64,000 nt of DNA, from NCBI GenBank assembly GCA_038501785.1, contig JBAMJR010000051.1:2806001-2870000 (forward strand), written 5' to 3'. The position numbers and the translations under genes are program-made. The notes below the pieces were generated by a model. The model was not told the origin of the DNA and searched no databases. It saw nothing but the letters and a program-made list of their open reading frames with translations. The stretch comes from Myoxocephalus aenaeus (taxonomy: Eukaryota; Chordata; Actinopteri; Perciformes; Cottidae). Numbering within the stretch: position 1 is the first letter of the stretch; every line of letters begins with the position of its first letter. This document shows positions 24,864 through 35,278 of the stretch, piece after piece.

Positions 24864-27273
24864 GTCTCCAGAAGAACCAGCACAGATGGAACCTTGAACA
24901 CACAGTTTATGATTTAGATGACTGGCACACCAAGACTGAAAACCGCATCAACATTTCTTAATGGCCGTATATGAGGAACATTTCCCACACTGTGGATGTG
25001 CCAGTTTTAAAATGTCCGCATGAGACGCCGTAGAGTGGATACGAAGGCTACATGAAACAGCTGAAAATACAGCTTAGTAGTAGTTAAACTTGTAGTTAAA
25101 CTTGTTTTTAGTAATTTAATAGGCCGGAAGATATTTAGCATTTGCTTAAAATATTTCTTTGATTTCGAGCAGTGGACGTGGATAACCTTAATTTGAACTG
25201 ATAAAGTATGCTATGTTGTATTATTTAAAGTGCATGCAAGAGAGAGAAAGAGGAGGCGGAGAGGATGACCTTAAGACTGCCCGTTCACTTTGGACGAGTA
25301 GTTCACGACTCCTGTAAACTCTGGCGACGTTCCATTAGAATGAAGATAATATTTAGCATCAGGCTCTCAGGTCTGCGCAACACTCCCGGGTAACGCATAA
25401 CTTGTACGATATGTTGTGAAGCGACTATCAGACGGTGTCAGACGCTGAGAGGCCTCTGTTCCACCTCTTGCCTCCGTGTGATCAGGTATCGCGTCGTGTC
25501 AGCTGCAATCAAGAAGTCGCTCAGTCAGGATCAAATACATGTCTTTCATCCGGATTTAGATTCCCTCTCTTCCTGAGCATCAAAGGTTCCGGGGCTGAGG
25601 CGGGATTATTCAGCTGGGAAAGGTGTAACTAAAGGATCCGAGGCCTTGAACTTTAGCCAAGAAAGGGATTTTCTATCTCAGACTAATTAGAGTCAAAGAG
25701 GGAGACTTTATGGTGTTAAAATGCAATTTCTCATTAAATGAACGCCTGTCATGTCATATGCAAGCAACTACTTCCCCTTTACGTGTTTGCAAAGTTACAT
25801 CACTTGACAGGGCGGCCCGGTTGCACCTGTGATCTGTGAGCTGTGATCCTTTCATGATGCTTGTATCCTGTGATCACTGAAGCTGCACCTCTCTCTTTTA
25901 CCTTTCCCAATTTTTATGGCACATTTGGAAATTATCCATTAGGTTGTTTTTTTTAACCGCTCGCGTCTCTCAACTCGGCGTTCATTGCCAGTGCAGCAAT
26001 GAAAATTCATTACAGTCTTTCGCCTTGGGTGAGTACTGTGCAGAATTTCATTCTCACGCTCCCAGGGGGCTGCACCGCTGAAACATAATTTCAGTTTGAA
26101 TAGTTTTCCAGAGGCCTGTGAGGTTCCGCTTTGATGCTGAAAAGATGCGACTCTAAGGTGACTCGTAGTGTTTTTGCAATTATCTCTCGGTTATGTGGGG
26201 GTTGTACGGCAGCGTTTTGTGTACCTGCCATGTTTGATAACCACGGGGCCGAATATTGCTGCGGTACTGAACCTGTTCAGATCACCGCAGTCAGGTGTAC
26301 AAAATAATATCTCTTTCATAACTGTTGTTTGCTGTGACCCGGAACAGAGGATCTCTGCAGTACACGTGTACTCCTCACTAAATCAATTACCGTGCATGCT
26401 GCTGCTGACATGTTTTGTTGGGAAGGGGACATTGTCAGGCGGTGTGTGGTTGCATTGCAGGAAAACTCAAAACGCAAACATGTTCTTTCATAAGGCATTT
26501 TGCCCTCAAGCAATTATACCAGCAGATTGCAATTTGCTGCAACAAAGTAGACAAAATGTTGCTTTTGATTCGCCTTGTGGTTGCTCTAATGGGTAATTTA
26601 GCTCCCAGCTTTGCCCGTTCCTAACTCAAACTGAAAGCTAATTTTGTTTTCTCTAATGTAAATTGTTTGTCCAAGTATCTCATAAAACCGTGAATAAGGA
26701 AAATGAAATGTGTTGTAATTGCCCGTGCCGGTGTACTGTGATGTTAATGAAACAGTCGGGATCAAGATTTTTTTTTGAGCACAGAAGCTCACCGACGGCT
26801 TGAAAGGTGTGTCAGGGCTTTTAATTATTTCTGTAAATACTTTCCCAGCATTGTACCCTGCTGGGACCCGGTGTTACAAAAATACTTCCCACTAAAATGT
26901 CCAGTTGTTCTCCGTAGACTTGTTGTTTCCACTGTATCTACGTTTACCAGTAGGAACTAGTTAGTATTTGATTGGTCCTGACATTCTGAAGGCTGTAAAG
27001 GCTTTAAAGTCCTCTTCTCTTTTTCATCATCCCTCTCAAACTACCTCTGAAGACTGAGTTGTGCCTCTGAGCCGGTGGATTGAACTTTCCGATATAAAGA
27101 GCAGAGCAGAGGTGATTTATGGGGTTTCCACTCCTGCAGCACAAATTAGCAGGACCAGGGTTCAATTATGCACAGCGGTGGTCATGGGCGCTGTAATAAT
27201 GAGGGTCAGCAGGGCGACGCTGGGACCGGAGTCAGAGAAGCTCAGCTCTTTGAATGGCGGGCAATGCGGTGTA

Positions 27274-28827
27274 CACCGCGTTCCACATTATTAGGCAAAT
27301 TGTATTTAAGGGTCATAAACATTCATTTTTAGTTTTTTCAATGAAACTCATGGATGGTATTGTGTCTCAGGGCTATTTGGATAATTGAAATCATCCAAAT
27401 AGTAATAATAATAATTAGTTTGCCAGGTGAGCCCAATCAAAGGAAAACTACTTAAGAAGGATGTTCCACATTATTAAGCAAGCTACATGTTTCAGGCAAA
27501 ATGGGGAAGAAAAAGGATCTCTCTGCTGCTGAAAAGCGGCAAATAGTGCAATACCTTGGTCAAGGTATCACAACATTGGATATTTCCAAAAGAATTGCGC
27601 CTGATCATCGGACGTTGAAGAAATTTGTCACAGATTCACAGCACAAGCGGGTTCGTTCAGACAAAGGCAAAATAAGGAAGATTTCTGCCAAACAAATGCG
27701 TAGGGTTAAGAGAGCAGCCACTAAAATGCCATTGAATAGCAGCAAACAGGTGTTTGAAGCCGCTGGTGCCTCTGGAGTCTCGCGAACTTCAAGATGTAGG
27801 ATGCTCAAGAGGTTTGCAAGTGTCCTTAAACCTGTTATTCGGCCACCCCTAAACCAAGCTCATAAGCAAAAAAGGTTGCAGTGGGCTCAGGACTACATGA
27901 AGACTAACTTTCAAACTGTTTTGTTTACGGATGAGTGCCGTGCAACCCTTGATGGTCCTGATGGATGGAGTAGTGGATGGTTGGTGAATGGCCACCATGT
28001 CCCAACAAGGCTGAGACGTCAACAAGGAGGTGGCGGAGTCATGTTTTGGGCCGGAATCATGGGGAGAGAGCTGGTAGGCCCCTTCAGGGTCCCTGACGGT
28101 GTGAAAATGACCTCGGCAAAGTATGTAGAGTTTCTGACTGACCACTTTCTTCTGTGGTACAAAAAGAAGAACCGTGCCTTCCGTAGCAAAATCATATTCA
28201 TGCATGACAATGCACCATGTCATGCTGCAAAGAATACCTCTGGGGCTTTGGCTGCTATGGGCATAAAAGGAGAGAAACTCATGGTGTGGCCCCCATCTTC
28301 CCCTGACCTTAACCCTATTGAGAACCTTTGGAGCATCATCAAGCAAAAGATCTATGTGGGTGGAAGGCAGTTCACATCCAAGCAGGTGCTCTGGGAGGCT
28401 ATTATGGCATCCTGCAAAGACATTAAAGCAGAAACTATCAAAGAACTCACAAGTTCAATGGATGAAAGAATTGTGAAGTTGATATCAAAGAAGGGGTCCT
28501 ATGTTAACATGTAACTTGACCTGTTAAGATGTTTTTGATTCAAACCTTTCTTGATTTCAGTAAATATGACCTCCTAATGCTGCAAATTCAACAAATGACA
28601 ATTTTTTGTTCTTTACAACCTATAAAATATCTTGAAACTCTGAAATTCTGCATAATAATTTGAGTTTTTTATTTTTGAAAAAAATACTGTTATCATTAGG
28701 TTTGTTCAATAGAATTTGACTTATACTCTAACAGTTGATGACTTGAAAATGATACTGACTGACTGTGCATTACTATTTAGGAAAATCTGAGCAAAGTGTA
28801 ATTTGCATAATAATGCGGAACGCGGTG
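27274..28827 (+). mobile_element. Tc1/mariner transposon, DD37E type, apparently complete
   Basis: The 1554-bp element is flanked by TA on both sides (27272-27273 and 28828-28829). Terminal inverted repeats begin CACCGCGTTCC and stay near-identical for about 27 bp. An inner copy of the left repeat (GTTCCACATTATTAAGCAAG, 27463-27482) matches the outer one at 27280-27299 in 18 of 20 bases; a shorter inner copy on the right lies at about 28646-28663. This gives an IR/DR arrangement like that of Sleeping Beauty. A 10-bp hairpin (27373-27402) lies in the left untranslated part. One intact transposase gene fills the middle. Confidence 0.93.
27501..28514 (+). CDS. Tc1/mariner transposase (DD37E), intact
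   Basis: This is a cut-and-paste transposase of 337 aa without stops or frameshifts. Residues about 1-110 are a bipartite helix-turn-helix DNA-binding region (start MGKKKDLSAAEKRQIVQYLG). The DDE catalytic residues are D144 (FTDEC), D236 (MHDNAPCH) and E274 (SPDLNPIENLW). A glycine-rich box QQGGGGVMFW precedes D236. There are 37 residues between D236 and E274, matching the DD37E group described in fishes and other animals, not the DD34E of classical Tc1. The ATG lies just inside the inner left repeat. The product would act in the nucleus on the flanking terminal repeats. Expression is not shown by the sequence. Confidence 0.93.
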   Translation: MGKKKDLSAAEKRQIVQYLGQGITTLDISKRIAPDHRTLKKFVTDSQHKRVRSDKGKIRKISAKQMRRVKRAATKMPLNSSKQVFEAAGASGVSRTSRCRMLKRFASVLKPVIRPPLNQAHKQKRLQWAQDYMKTNFQTVLFTDECRATLDGPDGWSSGWLVNGHHVPTRLRRQQGGGGVMFWAGIMGRELVGPFRVPDGVKMTSAKYVEFLTDHFLLWYKKKNRAFRSKIIFMHDNAPCHAAKNTSGALAAMGIKGEKLMVWPPSSPDLNPIENLWSIIKQKIYVGGRQFTSKQVLWEAIMASCKDIKAETIKELTSSMDERIVKLISKKGSYVNM

Positions 28828-29901
28828 TAGATGAACACGAGAGCTGCCGCAGAGGGAACAAATTGGTCGACACAGTTGGTGCAACATTGATTGACAACCC
28901 TCTCCTGTTAAGCGCACTGAACAGGTTTGGATGGGATTTCCCATAATGCAACTGTCAGTCAGACCTGTCGTACATGCGTCTTCTTCATGGTGTCCGTTCC
29001 CATGTCATTACATGGTTGCTGTGTGTCTACGCTCGGTCCGCTCTGTTTGGTTCGTTCATCGCTGAGCTTAGTTTTAAACCCCCGTCACGTTCATTGCTCT
29101 ATCGATTTCCTCTAAACTTGTGAGCTGTAGCTTAGTTAACGTCTAACAGTCCACTCGTGACCCCGCGCCAAGACATATCCATACACCGTTGTGCAATTCG
29201 TGCAGTAAGCATGGAGTGTGAACTTGATGTCTTCATTGAGTTGCTGACCCGCTCGTGTTCCCTCACGCTGTGCTGTGCCTCTCTGCCAGTGAGCTCCCTG
29301 GTCAATAGCATCGCTAACAAGGAGAGCAGCTCCAGCCAGCCTGTTACTCAGAGAGCCCATCGTCATCCACCTCCCTACTCAGATAATTGGTCCAGATACA
29401 ACATTTCTATATGTTGCATGTATCATTAGAGGTGAAGTCATGCAGCAGCGAGGCAGCGGGGAGAAACATTAGACGGAGATAAAGAGGACGGTTATTAAAA
29501 GATGCTCCGGTCCAAGTATGCGGCATGCAGAGGGTGACAGGTTTTGAGGAATGGATGAGGATTTAAAAGGAGGCGGAAGGAGAGAAGAGAGTTTCTGTTG
29601 AATCCCAGATTGATGCTCTCTCTCTCTCTGCTCGATCTCAGACGTGCTCATGAAGTCAGAGCTGGATGTTCTGATTGCAAATGTCATGAGCGGTTGTGAT
29701 GTTTCTGTACCTGCGGAGTAAATTAGGAAAAAATGTCTGTAATGAAAATGTATTCGTACACATTCTGAGAAAGAGTTGTGGATATGACGACCACACAGGC
29801 ATTGGGATGTATGTACATGAGCAGTGGGGGTTTATCCTGTAACTACATTGCATTATTGAAGTGCATACTTCAAACTGCATGTGCCCCGTGGTACACATTA
29901 T

Positions 29902-29905
<4 letters not shown>

Positions 29906-29991
<86 letters not shown>
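29906..29991 (+). repeat. (TG)n microsatellite, about 43 units
   Basis: Uninterrupted TG run of 86 bp. Confidence 0.97.
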
Positions 29992-29993
<2 letters not shown>

Positions 29994-31625
29994 TCCACAT
30001 ATTGTGCTACATTTGCAAGAGACTAAAGCGAAGCCGCTGTTTGCTGCTGATCAAAGCGCAAATGAGATGGGGATGTTGTCAGTAATGTTTTTTTCTTCTT
30101 CAGTTTTACCATTTATGCACATTTGATGTTTCCCACCGCAAACCAGCGAGTGAAGCGCTGAAGCCTTCAGCTCTTGCGAGCAGGAAGAACTGAGCCTCCG
30201 AGTGATTTACAGATGAAAGCTGTCAGCGGCACCCTCTCCATTCAAGGAGCCTTGAGCACGGTGTTGCATCAGAGCCTTTTGTGACAGAAGATCAGTGTGT
30301 TTTCAGTCTGAAAAGACATTGGCGTGAAGTGACACCTGGAAACAAGGCAAGGTGGTGCATTTCAGCTTTACCTCCACCATAATAATGAAGAAAAAACAAC
30401 AACCTTATGTTAGATAATGACTCATCTTGTGTTCATGTACCATAGTGGAGGATCAGTGTCGGCATGGAGGTGAAGCTATTATCGAGTGGTATTATAATAT
30501 AGTGAATCTGAGCCAAGCATCCATCAAGTCAACTGCTTCTGTAACGACCTGCTTGTCACAAAGGCGCTAGGATCTATACATTGTTATAGTTATGGCGTGT
30601 TTGTGTCATTTAGAGCTGAGACTTTAAGTCAATCTACAGATATTTAATCAGCAGTATTTCACTCATTGGAATTAGTTGTTTTTTCCCCCCACAAAAATAA
30701 CTAAATAAATTGCTTCCACGTTTTTGAATATAAGGAGCTGAAGCTTTTGGGATTTTGGAGTGTTGGTTTCATAAAAGTACATTTGAATAGGTTATGTTGG
30801 CCTCTGGGAATATATTCCCGAGTCCCATCCGTAGTGTCATTGTGTCTGTTTGTCTTGTGGTTATCAATCTGTCCAGACGTATTTACTGGAGAACCTTCTG
30901 GTGAACGTTGGGCTCTGCCCAGCTCTGTGAGACCAGAGCAGAGGAAATCGGTCCCAGTTCATTTGATGGAGAAATCATGGTGACGGTTGTGGCAGCAGAA
31001 ACCGATTAAAGACAAAGTATAGGCATGAGACATGTAGCAGACTGCAGATTATATTATTTATTATATAAATCCGGGCTCGTAAATTCTCGCCAATAAAAAC
31101 AGTAAATACAAACCATTATCACCATTATTAACAGCATGATTACCTATAGTGCCACTATAGGTAATCATGCCGTTAACGTGTAACGCTCAAGTCTCACACT
31201 GACTTAATACACAAATTAGCTTGCACGGGGCCGCGTTCAATTTTCTAAACACAACATTTGCATGTCGGACCATTTGCAACAGATGCATAAGAGGAAACAC
31301 CACAACAATATCTCTATTTATGTTTGTTAATATATGTTTTGCAGTTTGAATAAAATGAATACTGCTGGACATGGTGAGCATTTCAAAGACATTTTAGTGA
31401 CAGTTGTGAGTGACAAATAACGTAATAATAAGTATACGATTTTTCCAGAGATCTCCAAACATTCAGCTGTTGAGGCTCCAGGAGGTCTCAAGTGTCACGA
31501 TGTGATCCTCACGCAGCTTGTTATGCAGAAAGAATCTCGTAACGGGAGACCAGTTCACCTCCCACTAATTGAAGCATATTGCTTCTTTGGAAGCTTTAAG
31601 GTGGATAATAGCCAGCTTGATTTCG

Positions 31626-31652
31626 CACACACACACACACACACACACACAC
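31626..31652 (+). repeat. (CA)n microsatellite
   Basis: CA run of 27 bp. Confidence 0.93.
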
Positions 31653-32712
31653 TAGCAAGCTATGCCACTTCATTTGGGTGTATTGCCTCCTGTCTCATCC
31701 GGTCTGTGACACACTTTTGGCAAATTTATGCTTTACGGCTTTTGTTAAAAGTTAAAAGGCTAAATATCCCTCACTTGCATGCACACACCTAAACTCCAAG
31801 AGATGAGACGGTTGTGTGTATCTGTCATCTCAACAACGCTCAGGGCAGACCACTGCTACCGATCTCATGTGTCCGATGATGAACCCTGTTTTCAAAGGCA
31901 CAATAACACAATTCAATTGTTGGGGAACAAATGAAATACGGGGCCGTGGTTTCATGAGGACTGAGTCATCTATTGAAGGCGAGCCACAGCAGTCACAATG
32001 GCCCTCTCCCCAAGGACGCCCCCATTGCTCTTTGTGTGTTTGTTTTCTAAAATCTCCTGTGACGGCGCGCACACTTTAGTGTGTGTGTCTACTTTGTGGG
32101 CGGCCGCATGATTCATCATCGTACCAACGCCCAGACCAGATTAATTTGTTAAAGCTCAGTTTCCATTTGTTATTTAGAGAGTGCAGCATAAAGGGACACA
32201 GCTGTGGATGGTCTGAGTTGATGAAGCGCCCAATGGAGTGTTTTTTAACACGCTTGTTTAATATGTGTGCTACCTGGAACTGTGCTCCCATTTGTCTGGA
32301 TGTGAAGTGTTTGGCCCTCTTGTGTTTTATACAATTGTGAGGTTTACATTACAGAAGAGGGTTTCTATTATTTATGAGCCTTTTTTTTTCTTCTTTTTTT
32401 TTTGCCCATACAGTCCACACAGGTAGTTTTGGTTTGGGATTCAGATGAATTGAAACCATTTTGTGAATGATAAAAATTAAACTTTCTTTCGTGTAAAAAT
32501 CTGCTTTTTCTCCTGTTCAATTTATTGTATTTGTCCTTCACGAGTCCACCTTGGCCATATGGCCTGCTTAGTACTGTCAAAAACGAAAGGTATCCATTCA
32601 TCGTAAGAGAAGCTCTGAGGAATAAATCACAAATTACTAGATCTTTTTAATTTGCTGTGTAAATGATTTGATATCCATGACCATGGTCGTGAATAAACCT
32701 TTTGTTCACGTA

Positions 32713-33896
32713 CACTCACCTAAAGGATTATTAGGAACACCATACTAATACTGTGTTTGACCCCCTTTCGCCTTCAGAACTGCCTTAATTCTACGTGGCA
32801 TTGATTCAACAAGGTGCTGAAAGCATTCTTTAGAAATGTTGGCCCATATTGATAGGATAGCATCTTGCAGGTGATGGAGATTTGTGGGATGCACATCCAG
32901 GGCACGAAGCTCCCGTTCCACCACATCCCAAAGATGCTCTATTGGGTTGAGATCTGGTGACTGTGGCGGCCATTTTAGTACAGTGAACTCATTGTCATGT
33001 TCAAGAAACCAATTTGAAATGATTCGAGCTTTGTGACATGGTGCATTATCCTGCTGGAAGTAGCCATCAGAGGATGGGTACATGGTGGCCATAAAGGGAT
33101 GGACATGGTCAGAAACAATGCTCAGGTAGGCCGTGGCATTTAAACGATGCCCAGTTGGCACTAAGGGGCCTAAAGTGTGCCAAGAAAACATCCCCCACAC
33201 CATTACACCACCACCACCAGCCTGCACAGTGGTAACAAGGCATGATGGATCCATGTTCTCATTCTGTTTACGCCAAATTCTGACTCTACCATCTGAATGT
33301 CTCAACAGAAATCGAGACTCATCAGACCAGGCAACATTTTTCCAGTCTTCAACTGTCCAATTTTGGTGAGCTCTTGCAAATTGTAGCCTCTTCTTCCTAT
33401 TTGTAGTGGAGATGAGTGGTACCCGGTGGGGTCTTCTGCTGTTGTAGCCCATCCGCCTCAAGGTTGTGCGTGTTGTGGCTTCACAAATGCTTTGCTGCAT
33501 ACCTCGGTTGTAACGAGTGGTTATTTCAGTCAAAGTTGCTCTTCTATCAGCTTGAATCAGTCGGCCCATTCTCCTCTGACCTCGAGCATCAACAAGACAT
33601 TTTCGCCCACAGGACTGCTGCATACTGGATGTTTTTCCCTTTTCACACCATTCTTTGTAAACCCTAGAAATGGTTGTGCGTGAAAATCCCAGTAACTGAG
33701 CACAACCATGCCACGCTCAAAATTGCTTAAATCACCTTTCTTTCCCATTCTGACATTCAGTTTGGAGTTCAGGAGATTGTCTTGACCAGGACCACACCCC
33801 TAAATGCATTGAAGCAACTGCCATGTGATTGGTTGATTAGATAATTGCATTAATGAGAAATTGAACAGGTGTTCCTAATAATCCTTTAGGTGAGTG
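32713..33896 (-). mobile_element. Tc1/mariner transposon, DD36E type, near-complete
   Basis: The 1184-bp element is bounded by TA (32711-32712 and 33897-33898). Its terminal inverted repeats begin CACTCACCTAAAGGATTATT and are identical over about 29 bp. The ends and target-site duplication are intact, but the transposase on the minus strand is interrupted near its N-terminus. The short length and simple single repeats differ from the DD37E element 4 kb away. Confidence 0.92.
32745..33748 (-). pseudogene. Tc1/mariner transposase (DD36E) with N-terminal frameshift
   Basis: The gene opens at the ATG 33748-33746 with MGKKGDLSNFERGMVV and loses frame at about 33698-33708. The second frame then runs open through LLGFSRTTISRVYKEW and on to the stop at 32745. 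The remaining 292-codon piece from 33623 carries the catalytic residues D101 (SDESR), D192 (QQDNAPCH) and E229 (SPDLNPIEHLW), with 36 residues between the last two, as in the DD36E (Incomer) group. The lesion looks like a short deletion plus frameshift inside the first helix-turn-helix, so the copy should be unable to make a full protein. No other break was seen. Confidence 0.85.
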
Positions 33897-35224
33897 TATA
33901 TGTGCCATGCCGGTATAGTACGAGCTGAAGGAGTCGTATAGGGTTTAACATCTTGACTGTTGAGTGCACATTTGCAATAAGGGCTGAACATTAACAAGTG
34001 ATTTGACGGGAAAATATATTTGCATCGCCTAACAGAGGCAGGAAAGAAATCCAATATAAGTCGCGCGGCGTTGCCTCTTGTTGTTGTAAATGCTAATCGC
34101 ACTGCGAGCCGCTGTCCATTTACATCACGCGGCTGTCGTTGACATGTTTGTTCATAAATATGTGATTGATGAAACCGAGTCGGCCACGAAGCAATTTAGT
34201 GCGGAATAAACTGCGAGGAAGCCGGGGTGAGCAGGGTGCAATCCTGTTAGCATTGTGCATTATACACATCAAAGCTGAGCTAAAGGCAGTAGCGTGTTCT
34301 CATTACCAGCTGAGGAGAGAGAGGACAGTAATCCTTTCTACACAAAATGTAGTTAAAACATGTAATATCAATTACCTTTAGTTGTGCTTTATGACCACAT
34401 TGCAGAGTATGTAGGTTATAATAAAAGATCATTTTGTCATTCACTCATGTTACTAGAATATAATCCTATGTGTAGCTTTCCCTCAAATTCCTAAATAAAC
34501 ACACGATGGTGTGGATGCTATTCTTCTACAGGCACTGCTTTTGTATCCCCATAACTATAACAGTCTTTGTATGTTCGTATTCCCCAGGTTTCCTTGGTCT
34601 ATTCTTTGAAACACAGTTGTTTGATCTTTGTTCGGGCCCCCCTTTGTGGTTTGACTCGCACAGAAAATCTTTCGGAAGATTTGTTTCTATTTTTTATTCA
34701 TCGGCGTTGCAATAAATGTATTAAGTTTCCCTGCAGCCCATTTCTGTTGGTGCTACAGTGCTTCAGTCTACTACCACACAAAGTGACCAAGACTCTTGTT
34801 CCCGTGTTTTTAGTCACTTATTATTATTATGCAACACAGTGATGAGCTTGAACAGACATGCCTGATAGAGTGACCTTGGATTAGATGTCCTGGATGATGG
34901 TAAACCGCTCGGCCAGTATCACACACAGGATTACGTCCTACCACAATGTTTATGGTACGACAGACAAATCATCACAGAACTCAAAGTCGATGACCCTTTA
35001 GGATGTGTAGAATCATTTCATCAACCAGTCCTTTAGTTTATTTTACGAGGCTTTGTTGACCACGACGGCACGCTTTCAGTCCCAATATGTCAGTATCCAT
35101 CATCTTTATCAGGCTAGCATTACAACACATCGAAGCACCTTATTGTTTAGCATTTATTACATCCAATATCCTCAGCAGCTGTCTTATCAGATGCTCCAAA
35201 ATACACATTTCCAACACAGCATGG

Positions 35225-35227
<3 letters not shown>

Positions 35228-35277
<50 letters not shown>
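35228..35277 (+). repeat. (TG)n microsatellite, 25 units
   Basis: Uninterrupted TG run. Confidence 0.96.

Positions 35278-35278
<1 letters not shown>

Larger units (their letters stand above)
16166..27273. other. Gene-free stretch between sec14l1 and the DD37E transposon
   Basis: No gene recognised. Open frames are short and lack splice-linked partners or familiar motifs. It contains the dispersed repeat at about 21515-22115 and TG and TTG microsatellites. Several stretches of balanced, non-repetitive sequence (for example 17860-18000 and 25640-26120) could be conserved non-coding elements, but this cannot be shown from one sequence. Confidence 0.5.
28828..32712. other. Gene-free spacer between the two Tc1 elements
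   Basis: Holds the 86-bp TG array, a CA array and the palindrome at 31129-31175. No coding exon recognised. Confidence 0.5.

Noticed and set aside
27849..28346. 165-codon minus-strand open frame
   Set aside because: Antisense shadow of the DD37E transposase, with no independent features.
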